From: CAILZL01 sp049840395
Lineage (GTDB): Bacteria > Pseudomonadota > Gammaproteobacteria > Steroidobacterales > Steroidobacteraceae
Assembly (NCBI GenBank): GCA_049840395.1
Contig: JASGLD010000005.1
Span: forward strand, 744,001 to 808,000
Length of the DNA stretch: 64,000 bases
Reading direction: 5' to 3'
A model generated the notes under the pieces. It saw nothing but the letters and a program-made list of their open reading frames with translations, was not told the origin of the DNA and searched no databases. Shown here piece after piece: positions 60,141 to 64,000 of the stretch (within the stretch, counting starts at the first letter, position 1; every line of letters starts with the position of its first letter). Position numbers and translations under genes: made by a program.

Positions 60141-61322
60141 TTAAGCTGCGGCCAGCGCCGGCATGCTATAGCTGCGCAGGCTGGCAGCGAAGTCCTGCAG
60201 CGACTTGATGCCACTGGCTTCGGCCTGTGCAATCCATTCCTTCAAGTGCACCAGCAATTTGTCGTTGCTCATGTTGCTGTTCCACAGCAGCTGCAACTTG
60301 GTGCGGAATTCATGCACGGTGTGCAAAGCTTTGCTGTGCTCAAGGGCCTGAGTCAGACGCGACTTGGCGTGTTCGTCCAGCAGCGAGCTTTCACGTACCA
60401 GCAGCTTGCGCACACCGGCGCTGAGCTTGCTGCCGGCCATCGCCAGTTCGGCGCGGAACACCGGCAACATCACCTTGCGGGTGTAGTCGCGCACCACGTG
60501 CATGCGATTCACGATCACGGCACGTACGGTTTCCAAATCGACGTGCTTACCTTCCACTTTCACCGGCTTCGGCGCAGTGCGATGCACCTTGGCCAGACCG
60601 AAGAATTTGAACACCGAGATCAAGCCCCAACCGGCATCCACTTCCCAGGGCTGAATCGAAAACTTGGCCGAGCTGGGGAAGGAATGGTGATTGTTGTGCA
60701 GTTCTTCACCGCCAATGATCAGGCCCCAGGGCGCCACATTGGTGGAGGCATCCGGGCACTCGAAATTGCGATAGCCGAAGTAATGGCCCAGACCGTTGAT
60801 CACACCGGCGGCCAGCACCGGGAAGGTCAGCATCTGGATGGCGAAAATGAGGATGGCGGGTACACCGAAGAAGAACGCATCGAGCAGCGCCATGCTGATG
60901 ATGCCGGCGTTGCGATACTTGGAATACACATTGCGTTCCACCCAGTCATCGGGGCAGCCGCGGCCGTACTTTTCCAGGGTTTCTTTATCGCGCGCTTGTA
61001 CCTGGTACAACTCGGCGCCTTCCGCCAATACCTTCTTCAAGCCATAGATCACAGGACTATGCGGGTCCTCGGCGGTTTCGCACTTGGCGTGGTGCTTGCG
61101 ATGCACGGCCACCCATTCCTTGGTGAGCATGCTGGAGCTCATCCAGATCCACAGACGGAAGAAATGGCGAATCGCCGGATGTAGATCCAGGCTGCGATGC
61201 GCGGCATCGCGATGCAGATAAACCGTTACACCGAAGATGCTGACCTGCACCATGATGATGGTGGCAAGCACATATCCCCAGAAGCTAAGGTTCAGATAGC
61301 CATAGAGAAAGTCTAAATTCAC
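60141..61322 (-). CDS. Membrane fatty acid (acyl-CoA) desaturase
   Basis: 393 aa from a GTG with GGAG upstream. Three His boxes of the membrane desaturase family are present: HRDAAH (HxxxxH), HRKHH (HxxHH) and HNNHH (HxxHH). TM helices lie near the N-terminus and around residues 150-190. C-terminal about 120 residues are a helical extension without motifs. Family members introduce a delta-9-type double bond into acyl chains, using a di-iron centre, and adjust membrane fluidity at low temperature. Acyl-CoA or acyl-lipid substrate is unresolved. Confidence 0.92.
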   Translation of the reverse strand: MNLDFLYGYLNLSFWGYVLATIIMVQVSIFGVTVYLHRDAAHRSLDLHPAIRHFFRLWIWMSSSMLTKEWVAVHRKHHAKCETAEDPHSPVIYGLKKVLAEGAELYQVQARDKETLEKYGRGCPDDWVERNVYSKYRNAGIISMALLDAFFFGVPAILIFAIQMLTFPVLAAGVINGLGHYFGYRNFECPDASTNVAPWGLIIGGEELHNNHHSFPSSAKFSIQPWEVDAGWGLISVFKFFGLAKVHRTAPKPVKVEGKHVDLETVRAVIVNRMHVVRDYTRKVMLPVFRAELAMAGSKLSAGVRKLLVRESSLLDEHAKSRLTQALEHSKALHTVHEFRTKLQLLWNSNMSNDKLLVHLKEWIAQAEASGIKSLQDFAASLRSYSMPALAAA

Positions 61323-61520
61323 AGGACACTCCGCGGGCTAGGATGCGTAATGGGCGGCGACTATAGCGAACGGCTGGTAGAGGGACAAATAAGTTAAGCC
61401 CCGTAACTCCTTAGAGTGTGACGGTCGGCAGGGAGGTAGCTTTAGCCCTAGCGGTTGTTCGCAGATTCTATGTTGCGGGATGGTGCTCATTTTCAAGCCG
61501 CCAGCTGGCAAAATACGCAG

Positions 61521-62336
61521 ATGCCTGAGCTACCCGAAGTCGAAACCACCCGACGCGGCATCCTGCCCGTCCTTAAAAATCAGCGAATTACCCTGGTAAC
61601 AGTGCGGGACGCGCGCCTGCGCTGGCCGGTGGCGCCTGAGTTCGCCAAACGACTGACCGGGCAGCGAATTGTCGATGTGCAGCGCCGTGCCAAGTACCTG
61701 TTGATACAGCTTGAGAGGGGTACGGTGATCTGGCACCTGGGTATGTCCGGCAGTCTGCGCGTACTGGCAACCGGTACGCAGCCGCAATTGCATGACCATA
61801 TTGATGTGCAGCTGGATTCGGGCCGACTGCTGCGCTTCAACGATCCGCGCCGTTTCGGCTGCGCCTTGTGGACCGGTGACGATCCGGCCGAGCATGAGTT
61901 GATCGCGCATCTTGGACCCGAGCCATTGAGCGATGACTTCCATGTCGAGTATCTGGCGGCAAAGGCCAAGGGTCGCAGCGTCGCGATCAAGCAATTCATC
62001 ATGAATGCGGAAGTGGTGGTCGGCGTGGGCAATATCTACGCGAGTGAAGCTTTGTTCCGCGCCGGTATCAAGCCACGTCGCTCCGCCGGACGCATCAAGC
62101 GTGAGGAATGGCAGCGCCTGGTAGCCGCTATCAAGCAGGTGCTCAGTGATGCGATCAAGGTGGGCGGCACCACGTTACGCGATTACGTGAATGCCAATGG
62201 CACACCCGGCTACTTCCGTCAGAAGTTATTTGTGTATGAGCGCGCCGGCGAACCCTGCCGCAAGTGCAAGACTGATGTATTGCAGATCGTGCAGGGCAAT
62301 CGCTCTACCTATTACTGTCCGACGTGCCAGAAATAA
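61521..62336 (+). CDS. mutM: Formamidopyrimidine-DNA glycosylase
   Basis: 271 aa starting MPELPEVET, with P2 and E3 as the catalytic residues once Met is removed; an upstream in-frame start (61455) is excluded by that requirement. The conserved lysine appears in RRAKYLL, DNA-binding residues in HLGMSG and NDPRRFG, the H2TH region in VGNIYASEALF, and the C-terminal zinc finger as CRKCKTD...CPTC. It excises 8-oxoguanine and fapy lesions. Its stop codon overlaps the start of the following MFS gene (TAATG). Confidence 0.97.
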   Translation: MPELPEVETTRRGILPVLKNQRITLVTVRDARLRWPVAPEFAKRLTGQRIVDVQRRAKYLLIQLERGTVIWHLGMSGSLRVLATGTQPQLHDHIDVQLDSGRLLRFNDPRRFGCALWTGDDPAEHELIAHLGPEPLSDDFHVEYLAAKAKGRSVAIKQFIMNAEVVVGVGNIYASEALFRAGIKPRRSAGRIKREEWQRLVAAIKQVLSDAIKVGGTTLRDYVNANGTPGYFRQKLFVYERAGEPCRKCKTDVLQIVQGNRSTYYCPTCQK

Positions 62337-63537
62337 TGTCGCAAGCCAATCAACCTGCGACACACCAGTCGTTTGCAGTATTCCGCCACTCCGGCTTTCG
62401 CATGCTGTTCACCGGCAATGCGCTGGCCATGCTGGCCGACAACATGGAACACGTCATCAGCTACTGGGTGATGTATCAAAAGTTTCATTCACCGGCGCTG
62501 AGCGGTTTTGCGGTGATCTCGCACTGGCTGATCGCTTCGATCCACGACGGCTGATTCAACTGGGCATGCTGATGTTCATCGGTGTGTCGTTGGCCTGGGG
62601 TGTGCTATTCGCCACCGATGCCTTGCAGGTGTGGCATTGCATGGTGTTGTTGGTAATCCATGGTCTTGCCGGTGTGTTCTGGAGTGCGCCTGCACAACTG
62701 TTGGTGCATGACGTAGTTGGGCCGGAGCAGTTGCAAAGCGCGGTGCGTAGCAATGCCACGGCGCGTTACGTGGGCACATTGCTGGGTCCGGCGGTGGGCA
62801 GTGCCTTGATGTTGGTGCTGACACCCGCGCATGCCATGTTCATTAATACCCTGATCTATCTGCCGTTGTTTGTATGGCTGATCAAGGCGCCCTATGGTCC
62901 GAAGTTCCGCAAGGAAAAGACCGCGCCACCTCGTCCGTTGAAAGGCTTGTCGGATATCGTCGATACGTTACGCAGCGTGGGGCGGCATCCGGTGATGCTG
63001 TCCATGGTGTTGCTGACCGGCCTGGCCTCGTTATTTATCGGCACGGCCTATCAAGCGCAGATGCCAGGTTTTGCCACACTACTTGGGCATGCCGATCCCG
63101 GTGTGGCTTATAGCGTGTTGTTGGCGGCTGATGCGGCCGGCTCGCTTACGGCAGGCTTTGTGCTGGAAAGCCGAGGTTTATTGCAGGCCCGGCCGAATAC
63201 GGCATTTGTACTGGCGGCTCTATGGTGTGTTGCCTTGGGCAGTTTCGCGCTCAGCAGCCATTACCTGTTGTCCGTATCTATGTTGTTCGCTGCGGGCTTT
63301 TTCGAGCTGGCGTTCGGCGCCATGTCGCAGACGTTGGTGCAATTGAATGCGCCCGCAGAGATTCGTGGCCGCGTGATCGGCGTATTCGTCATGGCTGCAT
63401 TGGGCATGCGCATGTTCAGCGGTTTTACGGTGGGCCTGATGGGCGATGTACTGGGGATTCGCGGCTCGCTGTCGTTGAGCGCCGGTTTGTTGTTGCTGAC
63501 GGTGATTGCTTTGTATAGTTGGAGCAAGCGGCGTTGA
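62336..63537 (+). pseudogene. MFS transporter gene disrupted by a frameshift
   Basis: The N-terminal part is read from the ATG at 62336 (MSQANQPATHQSFAVFRHSG) as a normal MFS_3-like start (FRMLFTGNALAMLADNMEH, SPALSGFAVISHWL) but reaches a stop at about 62554. The continuation lies in another frame from about 62521, reading ALADRFDPRRLIQLGMLMFI and then a normal MFS C-terminal half with about 10 TM helices to 63537. The two frames overlap at GCACTGGCTG (62521-62530), which reads HWL in one frame and ALA in the other. The stretch expected between HWL and ALADRF, a TM helix of about 12-13 residues, is missing. A deletion between direct copies of this 10-mer is the simplest explanation; an assembly error must be excluded. 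Confidence 0.85.
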
Positions 63538-63598
63538 TCTGCTCTTGAACGCCTGCTTGGGATGGCAGTACCGCTGATTCAGGTCATCACGTGCTCAC

Positions 63599-64000
63599 AT
63601 GATCGCAATGACCCTGCTGGCCTTGTCGTTGACTGTCGAATTGCCGGCGGGCGAAGTCGTTGCCGACGTGAAAACCGTGCAGGACGATGCACAAAGTTAT
63701 GCGCTGTACTTGCCGACTGATTACACCGCCGCTCATTCCTGGCCGGTGATCTTCGTTTTCGATCCGGGCGCTCGCGGACTCAATGGTGTGGAGCGCTACC
63801 AAGCGGCTGCCGAGCAGTACGGCTACATCGTGGTGTGCTCCAACAATGCACGCAATGGTCAACCCAGTCAGTCTGCAATCTCAGCAACGTTGAGCGATGT
63901 ACTGACCCGATTCAACGTCGATACGACGCGGATGTACACCGCAGGCATGTCCGGTGGTGCGCGACTGGCCATGGCCGTGGCATTGGTGCCTGCATTCAAG
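63599..64000 (+). CDS. Secreted esterase/PHB-depolymerase-like alpha/beta hydrolase (partial)
   Basis: The first 134 codons are visible and the gene continues past the right edge. A short N-terminal hydrophobic segment (MIAMTLLALSLTVELPAG) may be a signal peptide or anchor. The rest is an alpha/beta-hydrolase: SYALYLPTDY, WPVIFVFDPGARG, YGYIVVCSNN and the nucleophile elbow GMSGGAR. This pattern occurs in PHB depolymerase/feruloyl esterase-like and dienelactone hydrolase-like proteins. Substrate unknown. It starts about 60 bp after the MFS remnant. Confidence 0.8.
   Translation, partial: MIAMTLLALSLTVELPAGEVVADVKTVQDDAQSYALYLPTDYTAAHSWPVIFVFDPGARGLNGVERYQAAAEQYGYIVVCSNNARNGQPSQSAISATLSDVLTRFNVDTTRMYTAGMSGGARLAMAVALVPAFK

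Overview
The window is 64 kb of ordinary, densely coded bacterial chromosome. GC looks to be in the high fifties by eye (not computed). Gene content (AcnB aconitase, oligopeptidase A, RdgC, RecQ, GloA, YrdA-type gamma carbonic anhydrase, bacterioferritin) and protein similarity by eye suggest a gammaproteobacterium, perhaps near the Steroidobacterales/Nevskiales/Xanthomonadales. That placement is inference. I see no prophage, transposase, integrase, CRISPR array, rRNA or replication origin. One tRNA gene (tRNA-Phe, GAA) is present.

Layout. 0-10 kb: exodeoxyribonuclease III and an M3 peptidase, gamma carbonic anhydrase, tRNA-Phe, a large multi-PAS hybrid histidine kinase, a ChaA-type antiporter, and a HipA-like kinase/DUF3037 pair. 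10-19 kb: acnB with a clear terminator, an AT-richer orphan gene, two metallophosphoesterases (one lacking several metal ligands), an antitoxin-like small protein between repeats, a DUF6152/lipoprotein pair, MOSC and OsmC proteins. 19-30 kb: PilZ protein, glycosyltransferase, an AAA ATPase/GIY-YIG pair, an ECF sigma/anti-sigma/PDZ/serine hydrolase operon, DUF4398 and OmpA lipoproteins, nitroreductase. 30-41 kb: CBS protein, rdgC, gloA, HupE/UreJ, metallo-beta-lactamase-fold hydrolase, TSUP permease, MAPEG, recQ, secreted proteins, AEC transporter, GAF protein. 41-55.8 kb: an envelope and osmotic-stress block. It holds an outer-membrane barrel, the trehalose genes otsB and otsA with a GH15 enzyme between them, BON, AI-2E, bacterioferritin, DUF883 and DUF1328 proteins, a CHASE3 kinase facing two response regulators, a small lipoprotein and a phospholipase D/cardiolipin synthase. 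55.8-64 kb: HerA-like ATPase, VOC protein, a small CxxC protein, an FGE-fold lipoprotein, a fatty acid desaturase, mutM, a broken MFS transporter gene and a partial esterase-like gene running off the right edge.

The points most worth a second look are: the YfcE-like protein whose metal-binding motifs are altered at three places; OtsA fused to a two-TM membrane sensor-like module; an MFS gene apparently broken by deletion between 10-bp direct repeats; several families of intergenic palindromes, one showing apparent nested insertions; the AAA ATPase/GIY-YIG gene pair; and the antitoxin-like gene between direct repeats. I did not find a convincing new multi-gene defence or biosynthetic system. 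All boundaries and functions come from reading sequence and motifs; no database search was run.
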